A DNA stretch of 64,000 nucleotides, from contig OY804575.1 in the NCBI GenBank assembly GCA_963680875.1, positions 108,899,005 through 108,963,004 on the forward strand. The letters are read 5' to 3'. How positions within the stretch are numbered: position 1 is the first letter of the stretch; each line of letters opens with the position of its first letter. The notes beneath the pieces are model-generated. The model was not told the DNA's origin. It ran no database searches and worked only from the letters and a program-made list of their open reading frames with translations. A program made the translations under genes and the position numbers. The stretch is from Bathymodiolus brooksi (lineage: Eukaryota > Mollusca > Bivalvia > Mytilida > Modiolidae). Positions 63,170-64,000 of this stretch are shown here, one piece after another.

Positions 63170-64000
63170 GTATGTATAATACACATTTCTTGTGAGTATG
63201 AGATACAATATAGCCTGCCTTATTCGAAAGTTATTTAATATTTAGTTAAACAAGCGAGGTATTATACAGACATGCAGACCTCGTCCACTTCAGACTCGGT
63301 ACAAAACACGTATTTTTTTTCACGAGAAATAAAGTTGAATATGTGAAATTGAATATAGAAATGTATAGCATTAAAAAGTGTCGTATGCAAAATGATTATT
63401 CACATAACATTTTCTTCACTCATGACAGTTATGATAATGTTGACATTTATTATCATTGGTTGTTCTATATTTCAGCCAATGAAATCACAATGATTTTAGT
63501 TACCATCTAAAAATAGAATAGCACATGGTCATGTTTACATGCAATTATTCTAATGTTGTTTTCTTGGAATTATCAGTGACCAATGTTTTTCTGGTATTGA
63601 CACTTATTCACCCCAAGTGTATGGACATGTATTTATAGGTAAAACATCAGAAATAAAAATAAATGAACACAGTGCTTTTACTGCTGTTCTCAAAATTTAA
63701 CCTCACATGACCTGTCACAGTAGAATTAACATTTTTAACAGTGGACATATTTCATATTTATCATTGTATTGTAGATTCATGTCTCATGTGTGCTATTGAT
63801 TTGAAAAAGTAATATATTCAATAATTCTTGCATACCAAATTAGAACTATAAGATTATTTAAAAAAAACCAGAATGCCAAATTCATTGTCAAGAACAACAT
63901 GACCAGTGCATCAAATTTCTTGAACCACCATGAGTCCTGTGCATGTTGTTCAAGTGCATTCTACCTGTCTCTTAAATGTTGCAATATAGTTTGGATTGCT
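63170..64000 (+). other. First intron of the NUDT gene, open at the right edge
   Basis: AT-rich; no second exon (a VLLVSSS...PGGG type block is absent), no SINE and no TIR pair seen. Confidence 0.6.

Overview
This is a eukaryotic, AT-rich, repeat-dense window. It most likely comes from a bivalve mollusc. The evidence is intron-rich + strand genes, many copies of a tRNA-headed SINE of the molluscan type, and DNA transposons and non-LTR elements of bivalve/molluscan style. Species cannot be named from the sequence alone. No prokaryotic genes, CRISPR array, rRNA or stand-alone tRNA gene is visible.

Two host genes are supported, both on the + strand. The first fills 4252-37885. Nine consecutive coding exons join in phase and encode the middle and C-terminus of a cohesin acetyltransferase of the ESCO1/ESCO2 (Eco1) family, with a candidate PIP box, the C2H2 finger and the whole acetyltransferase domain. 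Its 5' exon(s) lie upstream or were not recognised. Its introns (one of 15.4 kb, one of 8.0 kb) are filled with transposons. The second gene starts at 63071. Its first 33 codons match the N-terminus of diphosphoinositol polyphosphate phosphohydrolase (NUDT3/NUDT4-like), and the gene runs off the right edge.

Everything else is mobile DNA. By region: 1-2340, a nearly intact transposase-like gene with a Tudor-like tail. 4.6-11.6 kb, hAT-type and foldback elements plus SINEs between ESCO exons. 11.7-27.1 kb (one intron), hAT and Tc1-type MITEs, an interrupted SINE, a FLYWCH/Mutator-like element flanked by short word arrays, a Helitron-like element and a Tc1/IS630-type pseudogene. 28.2-37.5 kb, a hAT deletion derivative, a Helitron-like element carrying 161-bp tandem repeats, and a pogo/Tigger relic invaded by a long-TIR element and a LINE. 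38-54 kb, more MITEs, broken LINEs, a Mutator-like fragment, arrays of degenerate short words in inverted arrangement, and a relic gene with a PIN/FEN-like motif. 56.0-62.7 kb, a fairly young CR1/Jockey-type LINE with an ORF1-like protein and a 2A-bearing endonuclease-reverse transcriptase ORF. A Mutator-like element with 246-bp TIRs and a 9-bp TSD sits in its 3' UTR and appears to carry a captured promoter and first exon.

The most unusual signal is a set of four ultra-short palindromes (27, 29, 38 and 27 bp), each flanked by a perfect 7-bp direct repeat. They look like transposons reduced to two fused terminal inverted repeats, and I do not recognise them as a described family. Also notable are elements whose ends are arrays of words such as GGTCAAATCGGCACC or CCAAATTGCCGA, and two long-TIR elements carrying first-exon-like segments with splice donors. 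Proteins and families were named by reading motifs; no database search was possible.
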